Source: Anaerolineaceae bacterium | Lineage (GTDB): Bacteria; Chloroflexota; Anaerolineae; Anaerolineales; Anaerolineaceae | Direction: 5' to 3' | Assembly: GCA_016841365.1 (NCBI GenBank) | Contig: JAENZI010000007.1 | Coordinates: 1 to 64,000, forward strand | DNA: 64,000 bases | Part shown: positions 32,497-39,715 of the stretch, piece after piece | Layout of the letters: every line of letters starts with the position of its first letter | Position numbering within the stretch: position 1 is the first letter of the stretch | Notes under the pieces: generated by a model | What the model was told of the DNA's origin: nothing | What the model saw: the letters and a program-made list of their open reading frames with translations, nothing else | Database searches by the model: none | Program-made: the position numbers and the translations under genes

Positions 32497-33211
32497 ACTT
32501 CCCCTGCAGTGCCCGCCAGCGAATGGTCAATAGGTCAAACCCCATCCGCAAAGAATCCTGCACCAAGCGCACCCGGCTGTCGGGGTCAAAATACCAGTCA
32601 ATCGGCACTTCTCTAATCTGGTATCCCATCCTGCGGGCAATGAACAACACCTCCGCATCGAAGGACATTCCGTCCAGTGTTTGCAAGGGGAATACCGCTT
32701 CGGCAACCTCCGCGCTGAAACACTTAAACCCACACTGGGTATCCTGCAATCCGGGCAAGACCAGCCAGCGCACCATAGCGTTGAAGATCCGCCCGACAAA
32801 ATGGCGGTAGGCTGGCTCGTTGTAACGTTTTGCCCCTGCGACCTCCCGCGAGCCGATGGCGACATCAACTTCCTCCATTGCCGGGGGTAAAAAGCGGTTG
32901 ACCTGCTCAATCGGCATGGAGAGGTCAGCATCGCACAAGAAGCGGTAATCCCCATCGGCCTCCAGCATGCCGCGCTTGATGGCCAGCCCCTTGCCGCGCG
33001 CCTCTTCATGATAAACGCGCAAATTGGGCATGCGCTCCACAAAAGATTGGGCTATCTGCAGAGTCTCATCGCTGCTGCCGTTTTCAATAACCAGCACTTC
33101 AGCACCATAATCCTGCTTTTTGAGGAATGCGTCAATTTTTTCAAGCGTTGGGGGCAGACGTTCGGCTTCATTATGCGCCGGGATGATGATTGACAGAAAG
33201 GGATTCGACAA
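32486..33211 (-). CDS. GT2 glycosyltransferase, dolichyl-phosphate glucosyltransferase-like
   Basis: A family-2 glycosyltransferase of about 241 residues. It begins LSIIIPAHNEAERLPPTLEK, has the nucleotide-sugar aspartates in FLCDADLSMP, and continues with VAIGSREVAGAKRYNEP and LQDTQCGFKCFSAEVA, all typical of the dolichyl-phosphate beta-glucosyltransferase-like group. It probably transfers a sugar to a polyprenyl phosphate at the inner membrane, but no transmembrane segment is visible. The TTG at 33211 is preferred because the N-terminus then matches the family and GGTGA lies nearby; the frame stays open to a TTG at 33274. Confidence 0.87.
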   Translation of the reverse strand: MSNPFLSIIIPAHNEAERLPPTLEKIDAFLKKQDYGAEVLVIENGSSDETLQIAQSFVERMPNLRVYHEEARGKGLAIKRGMLEADGDYRFLCDADLSMPIEQVNRFLPPAMEEVDVAIGSREVAGAKRYNEPAYRHFVGRIFNAMVRWLVLPGLQDTQCGFKCFSAEVAEAVFPLQTLDGMSFDAEVLFIARRMGYQIREVPIDWYFDPDSRVRLVQDSLRMGFDLLTIRWRALQGKYEP

Positions 33212-33304
33212 AATTTCACCCGTTCGTTGATGAACCAGATAATGACTAAAAAATGGCAAGGAGAACGATGGCAAAGCCCCGTTCGCCTTCCCATTCTTTT
33301 GTAG

Positions 33305-33378
33305 TCGGGGTGGGCGGACTTGAACCGCCGACCTCCGCGTCCCAAACGCGGCGCGCTAGCCGTCTGCGCTACACCCCG
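33305..33378 (-). tRNA. tRNA-Pro (anticodon TGG)
   Basis: On the minus strand the cloverleaf is complete. The acceptor stem is CGGGGTG/CACCCCG, the D arm GCGC..GCGC, the anticodon stem CCGCG/CGCGG with loop TTTGGGA (anticodon TGG, reading CCA), and the T arm GGCGG-TTCAAGT-CCGCC. G37 after the anticodon is usual for tRNA-Pro. The 3' CCA is not encoded. A near-consensus promoter lies just upstream. Confidence 0.96.
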
Positions 33379-33387
33379 GCAGATAAG

Positions 33388-33417
33388 AGTATAATCCGAA
33401 GTATGCCCAAACGTCAA
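33388..33417 (-). promoter_or_regulatory. promoter of tRNA-Pro
   Basis: On the minus strand TTGACG (33417-33412) and TATACT (33393-33388) are separated by 18 nt, 10 nt before the tRNA 5' end. It overlaps the start codon of the divergent esterase gene. Confidence 0.68.
33390..33395 (+). promoter_or_regulatory. -10 element of esterase gene, leaderless candidate
   Basis: A perfect plus-strand TATAAT ends 7 nt before the esterase ATG at 33403, so transcription should begin at or next to the start codon. It shares bases with the minus-strand TATACT of the tRNA promoter. No -35 match lies at the usual distance, where the sequence is the tRNA 5' end. Confidence 0.5.
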
Positions 33418-34335
33418 GATGCTCATGATCCACCGCGATCCGTCCATCGCTGGCTGCTTTTTCTACTGTTGAGCGCCGTCTGGCTGGGCGGCTGTCAGCC
33501 TAAAACACCTGCTCCATCCACCTCATCCCCTACAGAGACTGAACTGCCTGCGCAGACCGACCAAGTGATCACTTCAACCCCAACGACACCGGCTACAACA
33601 ACCCCCAGCCCCGTCATTTCACCCACACCTGACTGCTTTGCACAGGGTGGCAGCCTTGAAACAGGGTCGTTTTATTCCGAGTTACTTGATGATAATTTCC
33701 ACTTTCTGATCTACCTGCCGCCGTGTTATCAACCCAAAGCGGATGGGGGTTACCCGACCCTCTACCTCCTGCATGGGCTTTTTTCATCCTATGAACAATG
33801 GGCGCAATTAGGTCTGGTCCAGCAAATGGATTCGATGATCGAAATGGGGGATCTCCCGCCCTTTATCGTCATCCTGCCTGATGAAGCTGTGACAGAGGCA
33901 CCTCAAACTTCCGTCTTCCCCGACGCGCTCACAGAAGAATTGATCCCCTGGGTGGATGCCCATTATGCCACACAGCCCAATAAAGCCGCTCGCGCCATTG
34001 GCGGCATCTCACGAGGCGCAGCCTGGGCGGTTCACATCGGCTTTGACCATCCGGATTTATTTCACAGCATTGGCGCACACAGCCTGCCCCTGTTTCAGGC
34101 GGATGCCGCCAACATCACCCGCTGGTTGAGGCAGACGCCGGGTGAAGAACTACCCCGTGTTTTGATTGACATCGGCCGCGAAGACCAGGAATGGAAATCC
34201 GCACAGGAATTTGCAGACCTGCTAAACGCAAATTTCATCCCGCACGAGTGGTATTTGTTTACGGGGGGGCACACCACCATGTATTGGTCGAGCCATTTAG
34301 AATTCTACTTACGCTGGTATGCCAGGGATTGGTAA
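33403..34335 (+). CDS. esterase-family (PF00756-type) lipoprotein
   Basis: A 310-residue secreted lipoprotein: basic N-terminus, hydrophobic helix and lipobox LGGC (Cys31), a Ser/Thr/Pro linker to about residue 75, then an alpha/beta hydrolase of the esterase D / putative esterase family. The nucleophile serine is in GGISRGAAWA (GxSxG), the acid is probably in DIGREDQEW, and the histidine in GGHTTMYW. YPTLYLLHGLFSSYEQW is the typical oxyanion region. The start at 33403 is chosen because anything longer reads through the tRNA gene. No ribosome-binding site precedes it, and a TATAAT 7 nt upstream suggests a leaderless message. Confidence 0.88.
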   Translation: MPKRQDAHDPPRSVHRWLLFLLLSAVWLGGCQPKTPAPSTSSPTETELPAQTDQVITSTPTTPATTTPSPVISPTPDCFAQGGSLETGSFYSELLDDNFHFLIYLPPCYQPKADGGYPTLYLLHGLFSSYEQWAQLGLVQQMDSMIEMGDLPPFIVILPDEAVTEAPQTSVFPDALTEELIPWVDAHYATQPNKAARAIGGISRGAAWAVHIGFDHPDLFHSIGAHSLPLFQADAANITRWLRQTPGEELPRVLIDIGREDQEWKSAQEFADLLNANFIPHEWYLFTGGHTTMYWSSHLEFYLRWYARDW

Positions 34336-34399
34336 GCAGATGGGATTAAATATGCAGTAAAATAAAGTCAGTCCTAACCTCATCATGAAGGGAGAAAGC

Positions 34400-34813
34400 A
34401 TGTTTCAACAAATCACAATCGTAGGATATTTAGGGAATGACCCGGAAATGCGTTTCACCCCCGGCGGTCAGGCTGTCACCAGTTTCTCGGTCGCCGCATC
34501 CCGCTCTTATACCAACAACTCCGGGCAAAAAGTTGACGAAACCGCGTGGTTCCGTATATCAGTATGGGGTGCACAAGCAGAAGCATGTAATCAGTACCTG
34601 AAAAAGGGCAGACCCGTGCTGGTGGTTGGACGCTTGCGCCCAGACCCCCAATCGGGCGGACCGCGTGTCTTCACTCGCAATGATGGCTCACCCGGTGCTT
34701 CCTATGAAGTCAATGCACTCAATGTGAAATTCCTGCCCTCTGGCGGCGCCAGCGGCGGAAATTATGAGCAAGACATGGGTGACGAGCCAGGAGACGACGA
34801 CATCCCATTCTAA
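34400..34813 (+). CDS. ssb: single-stranded DNA-binding protein
   Basis: A 137-residue SSB with an N-terminal OB fold (QITIVGYLGNDPEMRFTPGG, then VASRSYTNNSGQKVDETAW) and a glycine-rich linker. The acidic tip DDDIPF at the C-terminus binds partner proteins in replication and repair. The start at 34400 has GGGAG 6 nt upstream; a longer in-frame form from 34385 is less likely. It is the first gene of an operon with a DUF3467 protein (12 nt gap) and a translin-like protein (4-nt overlap). Confidence 0.96.
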   Translation: MFQQITIVGYLGNDPEMRFTPGGQAVTSFSVAASRSYTNNSGQKVDETAWFRISVWGAQAEACNQYLKKGRPVLVVGRLRPDPQSGGPRVFTRNDGSPGASYEVNALNVKFLPSGGASGGNYEQDMGDEPGDDDIPF

Positions 34814-34825
34814 ACTGGAGATTGT

Positions 34826-35137
34826 ATGCCAACCCAACCGATACCGAATTTTGAAATTCCGGATGATCTGGAAGCGCAATATGTCAACTTCGTCCGGATA
34901 TCTCACACCGCGTCTGAGTTCGTATTAGATTATTCGCTCTTGCTGCCTGGTGTAACAAAACCCATGGTCGATTCCCGGTTGATCATGTCGCCCATTGCTA
35001 TAAAGCTATTTGTTAAGGCGATGACGGAAAACATCAACCGTTACGAACAAAAATTTGGCGAGATCAAATTGCCGGGTAAACATTCGCTGGCGGACGAACT
35101 ATTCAAACCCACCGATCAAGAGGGAGAAGCGGAATGA
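34826..35137 (+). CDS. DUF3467 protein
   Basis: A 103-residue DUF3467 protein. The family pattern is clear: QYVNFVRISHTASEFVLDYS near 19-38, SRLIMSPIAIKLFVKAMTEN near 50-69, then YEQKFGEIKLP. The function is unknown; the family is common in bacteria and archaea. It lies between ssb and the translin-like gene and its stop overlaps the next start (ATGA), implying translational coupling. Confidence 0.88.
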   Translation: MPTQPIPNFEIPDDLEAQYVNFVRISHTASEFVLDYSLLLPGVTKPMVDSRLIMSPIAIKLFVKAMTENINRYEQKFGEIKLPGKHSLADELFKPTDQEGEAE

Positions 35138-35793
35138 ACCATAACCTCGAAGACCTCTCAGACCAAATCAGAGAGGCGTTTGAGCGTCAAAATAAGGTGC
35201 GCGATGAAGCGCTTGCGCAAAGCCGAAACCTGACGCGCCATGCCGCCAGGGCGATCCGTGCCATTCACAGAGAAGACTCCAGCCAGGCGCACGAGCATCT
35301 GAGTGAAGCGGATAAACTGGCGAGAGAACTGCGGGAAGGACTTGCTGAATTCCCGGATCTGTATTTTTCGGGCTACGCACAAGACGCACTCAAAGAATAT
35401 TGCGAAGCGCACCTGACCGTTGCCACCATTCTCAACGAGGATTGGCCGACACCGGATGAACTCCAGGTGGAATATGCGGCTTATCTAAACGGCATGTCAG
35501 AGGTTGTGGGTGAACTGCGCAGACGCATCATGGACATCATGCGTGAAGGCCACTCGCAAGAGGTGGAACGTCTGCTGGAGGTCATGGAAGACATTTATAC
35601 CCAATTAGTCACCATGGACTTCCCGGATGCCCTCACCTATGGCTTGCGCCGCCGGACCGACATCGCCCGCAGCATCATTGAACGTACACAGGCGGATGTG
35701 ACCGTCAGCTATCGCCAGCAGCAGCTTGAAGAACGGATTAATGACCTGTCTGCACAGCTTGAGGAAATCAAACTTCCGTCAGACGAAGCCTGA
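35134..35793 (+). CDS. translin-family-like helical protein
   Basis: A 219-residue all-helical protein resembling the archaeal/bacterial branch of the translin family. The features are the early RQNKVRDEALAQSRNLTRHAARAIRAIHR-like helix (about 18-46), the AKxLxREL-like helix that follows, and the late GLRRRTDIARSIIERTQADVT segment, which matches the conserved C-terminal translin helix. Eukaryotic translin binds single-stranded nucleic acid and, with TRAX, degrades RNA; the prokaryotic versions are largely uncharacterised. Its coupling to ssb and DUF3467 suggests a nucleic-acid role. The C-terminal ~25 residues form a short coiled coil. Confidence 0.72.
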   Translation: MNHNLEDLSDQIREAFERQNKVRDEALAQSRNLTRHAARAIRAIHREDSSQAHEHLSEADKLARELREGLAEFPDLYFSGYAQDALKEYCEAHLTVATILNEDWPTPDELQVEYAAYLNGMSEVVGELRRRIMDIMREGHSQEVERLLEVMEDIYTQLVTMDFPDALTYGLRRRTDIARSIIERTQADVTVSYRQQQLEERINDLSAQLEEIKLPSDEA

Positions 35794-35901
35794 GAAATTT
35801 ATTTGCAGAATGATCCTTTTTTAATCTATTAGTGGTATAAACCTCGTGGTATGATTCGCCTTTCATGTTGAAACATGTTAGACTCCATACCGGAGTAAAT
35901 A

Positions 35902-37116
35902 ATGCAAGAAAAGACTAATCCTTGGCAGCGGCCGGAAGAAGAACCGGTCGTTACCGATCCTCAAATTGAAGAAACAGCACAATCACCCAAACCTGCCATC
36001 CAATTGTTCTGGGAACGTTTGCGCGGCTGGGGCCTGGGTGATGCTAGTATGCGGTTTGCCACCGCTCTGACCACACTTGTGCTGGTATTCCTGATCGTGT
36101 GGGTGATGAACAGCGTCTTTCTGCAAACCCCAAACCCCAGTGTGGAAAGCGCCGGCATTGCCAATGCGCAAACCATGCTGACCCCCACCGCCACGCTCCC
36201 GCCGCCTGTATTCACTGCCGCGGAAGGAGACACAGAAGGCTTTCATCGCATTGCAAACCTGAACACCACGCTGCCGATACGGCAGGCGCGCTATCAGGTG
36301 ATCGAATACACAGTCGAATCTGGCGACTCAATCTTTTCGATCGCCGATAAATTCAACCTTAAACCCGAAACGATCCTGTGGGGCAACCGCTACACGCTTG
36401 GTGACGACCCTCACTTCATTGTGCCCGGGCAAACCCTGAACATCTTGCCGGTGGATGGCGTTTACCATATGTGGAGCGCGGGTGAAGGCCTGAACGGCGT
36501 CGCCTCTTATTACGCCGTGACCCCTGAAGATATCATCAACTGGCCCGGTAACAACTTGGATCCCGACACGATTGGCGACTATGCTAACCCCAACATCCCG
36601 CCTGAAACCATGCTGGTTGTCCCGGGCGGCAGGGGCAGTTACACCGATTGGCGCACGCCGCGCATCAGCCGGGATGAACCTGCCACCGCCAAGCACCTTG
36701 GCCCTGGCGCCTGCACCGGCAGTTTCGATGGCATCACCGGCACACTGACCTTCATCTGGCCCAGCACAGAACGTTATCTTTCTGGTTACGATTACAGCCC
36801 TGAAACCAATCACTTTGCGATCGATATCGCCGGCAGGCTCGGCAACCCCATTTATGCTGCTGACCATGGTGTGGTTGTTTATGCCGGCTGGAACGATTAT
36901 GGCTACGGCGAAATGATCGTCATCGATCACGGCTTCGGCTGGCAGACGCTATATGCCCACCTCAGCCAGATCAACGTGAGCTGCGGACAGGAAGTCTATC
37001 AGGGTGACACCATCGGCTTGATGGGCAGCACAGGTAAATCCACCGGACCCCACCTGCACTTTGAGATGCGCAGTGATGAATACGGCCGGGTCAACCCGTG
37101 GGATTTCCTCAAGTAA
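35902..37116 (+). CDS. LysM / M23 peptidase, membrane-anchored
   Basis: A 404-residue cell-wall hydrolase-type protein. It has a cytoplasmic tail of about 50 residues, a transmembrane helix at about 53-71 and a Thr/Pro-rich linker. A LysM domain follows at about 130-178 (YTVESGDSIFSIADKFNL...VPGQTLNI), with a second, weaker LysM-like stretch next. The M23 metallopeptidase domain (about 280-400) shows zinc ligands in HFAIDIA (HxxxD) and HLHFE. It is expected to cleave peptide cross-links of the envelope or, if inactive, to regulate amidases. GGAG precedes the ATG, and a strong terminator follows. Confidence 0.93.
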   Translation: MQEKTNPWQRPEEEPVVTDPQIEETAQSPKPAIQLFWERLRGWGLGDASMRFATALTTLVLVFLIVWVMNSVFLQTPNPSVESAGIANAQTMLTPTATLPPPVFTAAEGDTEGFHRIANLNTTLPIRQARYQVIEYTVESGDSIFSIADKFNLKPETILWGNRYTLGDDPHFIVPGQTLNILPVDGVYHMWSAGEGLNGVASYYAVTPEDIINWPGNNLDPDTIGDYANPNIPPETMLVVPGGRGSYTDWRTPRISRDEPATAKHLGPGACTGSFDGITGTLTFIWPSTERYLSGYDYSPETNHFAIDIAGRLGNPIYAADHGVVVYAGWNDYGYGEMIVIDHGFGWQTLYAHLSQINVSCGQEVYQGDTIGLMGSTGKSTGPHLHFEMRSDEYGRVNPWDFLK

Positions 37117-37142
37117 GTCCGGACAAATTATGACAACAAACG

Positions 37143-37172
37143 AACACCTGTGGCAAAACCACAGGTGTTTTT
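37143..37172 (+). terminator. terminator of M23 peptidase gene
   Basis: AACACCTGTGG and CCACAGGTGTT form an 11-bp perfect stem with a CAAAA loop, followed by TTT (five T including stem bases). It sits between convergent genes, so it may also stop the GH94 transcript from the other strand. Confidence 0.87.
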
Positions 37173-37213
37173 GATTCGGTTTGTGAAATGTATGCTGTAA
37201 AGTCTACAATCAC

Positions 37214-39631
37214 TTAACCAAGAATAACTTCAACTTTGTGCGTTGATCCTTCTGCATAAACCGGCAGCAGATTGCCGTTTATTGACTCGCCATCCACCGC
37301 AATAGAAACCACACCTTGATGAATGCCTGACGGATTTGATACCTCAATCTGGTAAGTTGCGCCTCTGAAGCGCCTTACGGCTGTAAAACCCGGCCACTCC
37401 GCAGGGATGCAGGGGTCGATGCGCAGTCCATTAATTTCTGGGCGGATGCCCAGGATGTACTTTAACCCCGCCTGGTAGGTCCACGAGGCTGTACCTGTCA
37501 GCCAGGAATTACGCGCCAACCCAAACTGGGGGTGTTCATCGCCCAAAATATTCTGTGGATAAACATAGGGTTCGCACTCAAACAAATCGATGACATCATT
37601 CTTGTTGGCCGGGTTGATCTGCCGGTAGTACTGATAAGCCCGGTCGCCACGCCCCAGCATGGTTTCAGCGATCATCACCCAGGGGTTGGCGTGTAAAAAA
37701 ATCCCGCCATTCTCCTTTGCCCCCGGCGGATAAGTGGTAACACCGCCTTTTTCAGGGTCGTAACCATCATAACCCGGCGTGCTCAGTTTGATCCCGTTAG
37801 GTGTGTTCAAGCGCTGAAAAACAGCATCCAGTGCTTTTTGGGCGCGTTTCTCTGAGGCAAATCCAGAAAGGACTGCCCAGGACTGCGCGTTGGTGTAGAT
37901 TTTCCCCTGCTGATTTTGGTGCGATCCGATTGGCTTCCCGTGATGGTCGAAATAACGAAGATACCAATCCCCATCCCAGGCTTGATCATTAACAATCTGC
38001 TTCATTTGCTGATACCAGGATTGATACTTCTTCAACGCCTTCTTTTTCCCAAGAACTTCACATAACCCCATCATTTCCCTGAGCGCCCAACCGTAGAGGT
38101 GCGCCGTGAAAAGCGATTCTGCACCGCTCGGAAGGTTTACCGTGTCATTCCAATCCGCAAACCCCAGCAATGGCAGTCCATGCTGTCCAATTTGATCGTG
38201 TGTGAATCGCAGGCCTCGCTTGAGATGCTTCCAAACACTGCCCGATTCCAGCGGCGTTTCATCCTTTCCCTTATCATAGAAAGGGATATCCTGCTTAATA
38301 AAATCAAAATCACCAGTTTCTTTGAGATATTCTGCAACCGCAAGTACCGCCCACAGGTGGTCATCACTGTAAAATTTCGGACGGTCTTCTTCCTCAACTG
38401 AATCACCAAAATTGGCGATCATCGTCAGGGGATTGAACTGGTGCATCGCCGAACCATCCCACTTTTGCACCTGCAGCAATTTGACCAGCAGATTTTTGGC
38501 TTGCTTTGGCGCGCCCAGCAAGGCACCCATCACATCCTGCGAACTATCACGAAAACCCATCCCCCGGGCACCAAACCCAAGTTGATAAAGCGACAAGTAG
38601 CGGGACCAATTCAGGGTGATATGGCACTGATGCGGGTTGTGAATATTCAGCATGCTGTTCATGCTCGCATCCGGCGTATTCACCTGTGCTGCGCCCAATA
38701 TTCCGTCCCAATAAGCGCGTAATGCCACAAAAGCCTTTTCAACTTCTGCAGTCTTGCGAAATTGATGTATGTTTGGGAGCGCCGCCGCCACGCTCTCAGC
38801 CCGCCCAAGCAGAATGATCACCTTACGGCTTTCCGCTGGCTGGAGCGAGCCCAGATGCAGCATCAGAGCGCCAATATTATTCCCCCGCAGTGCCAAATTG
38901 TTACACAATTCCGGAGATTGTAGCCCATTCGGCGACATCCATGTCCCATAGCCATGATCGCCCAAAAACACCTCCCGGTCCGTCTCATAGGATGAGACCG
39001 GGAAATTCGCTGTAAAGGTATTGCGCCAGGCATCTTTATGCATGAACGGTGCCTGGCTGAGCACTTTCATACCGCCCGGTTCCTCGTCAACCCAGGATTG
39101 CATTGTCTGGGGCACCCAATCAGCGTTAGTTAACTGCTTGAGGGCATCTGGGTGGGTATATTCCACCACGGGCACCAGGTCAATCTCTTTTGACTCCTCA
39201 CTGAGGTTGGTCACCTTCACCTGCTGCACCACCTGGGTTTCACCCAACGGGATGAATACCCTCACCTCTGTACGGACCTCGTATATTTCTGACAAAAAGG
39301 TGGAATACCCCAACCCCACCCGGCATTCAAACTGATCATACGGCACCAGGGTAGGCACAAAAAAGGGTGAAAATACCTGGTAACTGCCCGCCCCATCCGG
39401 GGTGCGAAGGTAGAGTGTCGTCCCTCGAAAGCCAGAGGGCGGACCCTGCGTGAGATATTTGGTGATGCGGTTCAGCGCTGGGTCCTGCTGGCAGATCAAC
39501 ATGCCGCCGGTCTGGTCCACAAAGCCCCCAAATGCCAATGAACCAAGGTAATTGATCCATTTGACGGGTGTTTTGGGATTGGTAATCACATACTCTTTAT
39601 TTTCGTCATCAAAATATCCATAAGTAGACAT
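37214..39631 (-). CDS. GH94 glycoside phosphorylase (substrate unresolved)
   Basis: An 805-residue GH94 inverting phosphorylase, converting a beta-glucoside plus phosphate to sugar-1-phosphate. It opens with STYGYFDDENKEYVITNP, shared by cellobiose and chitobiose phosphorylases; the catalytic aspartate is in LLGFADWNDTVNLP. The GFADWNDT context differs from the GRADWNDC of the neighbouring cellobiose-phosphorylase-like paralogue, so a different disaccharide or oligosaccharide is likely. The start at 39631 is set by GGGA 8 nt upstream. It is the last gene of the transport and degradation run. Confidence 0.9.
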   Translation of the reverse strand: MSTYGYFDDENKEYVITNPKTPVKWINYLGSLAFGGFVDQTGGMLICQQDPALNRITKYLTQGPPSGFRGTTLYLRTPDGAGSYQVFSPFFVPTLVPYDQFECRVGLGYSTFLSEIYEVRTEVRVFIPLGETQVVQQVKVTNLSEESKEIDLVPVVEYTHPDALKQLTNADWVPQTMQSWVDEEPGGMKVLSQAPFMHKDAWRNTFTANFPVSSYETDREVFLGDHGYGTWMSPNGLQSPELCNNLALRGNNIGALMLHLGSLQPAESRKVIILLGRAESVAAALPNIHQFRKTAEVEKAFVALRAYWDGILGAAQVNTPDASMNSMLNIHNPHQCHITLNWSRYLSLYQLGFGARGMGFRDSSQDVMGALLGAPKQAKNLLVKLLQVQKWDGSAMHQFNPLTMIANFGDSVEEEDRPKFYSDDHLWAVLAVAEYLKETGDFDFIKQDIPFYDKGKDETPLESGSVWKHLKRGLRFTHDQIGQHGLPLLGFADWNDTVNLPSGAESLFTAHLYGWALREMMGLCEVLGKKKALKKYQSWYQQMKQIVNDQAWDGDWYLRYFDHHGKPIGSHQNQQGKIYTNAQSWAVLSGFASEKRAQKALDAVFQRLNTPNGIKLSTPGYDGYDPEKGGVTTYPPGAKENGGIFLHANPWVMIAETMLGRGDRAYQYYRQINPANKNDVIDLFECEPYVYPQNILGDEHPQFGLARNSWLTGTASWTYQAGLKYILGIRPEINGLRIDPCIPAEWPGFTAVRRFRGATYQIEVSNPSGIHQGVVSIAVDGESINGNLLPVYAEGSTHKVEVILG

Positions 39632-39715
39632 GGCTTTTCCCTTATTAACCAACACATATCAAGATGCGCGGATGCACCTGGTGAAATTGAAAATATTGAA
39701 TGATGTTCGCTTTGG

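Noticed and set aside
33253-33402. N-terminal extension of the esterase frame through the tRNA gene
   Set aside because: The 50 extra codons are the antisense of tRNA-Pro (peptide GGLEPPTSASQTRR), a known annotation artefact. The lipoprotein signal begins at the ATG at 33403.
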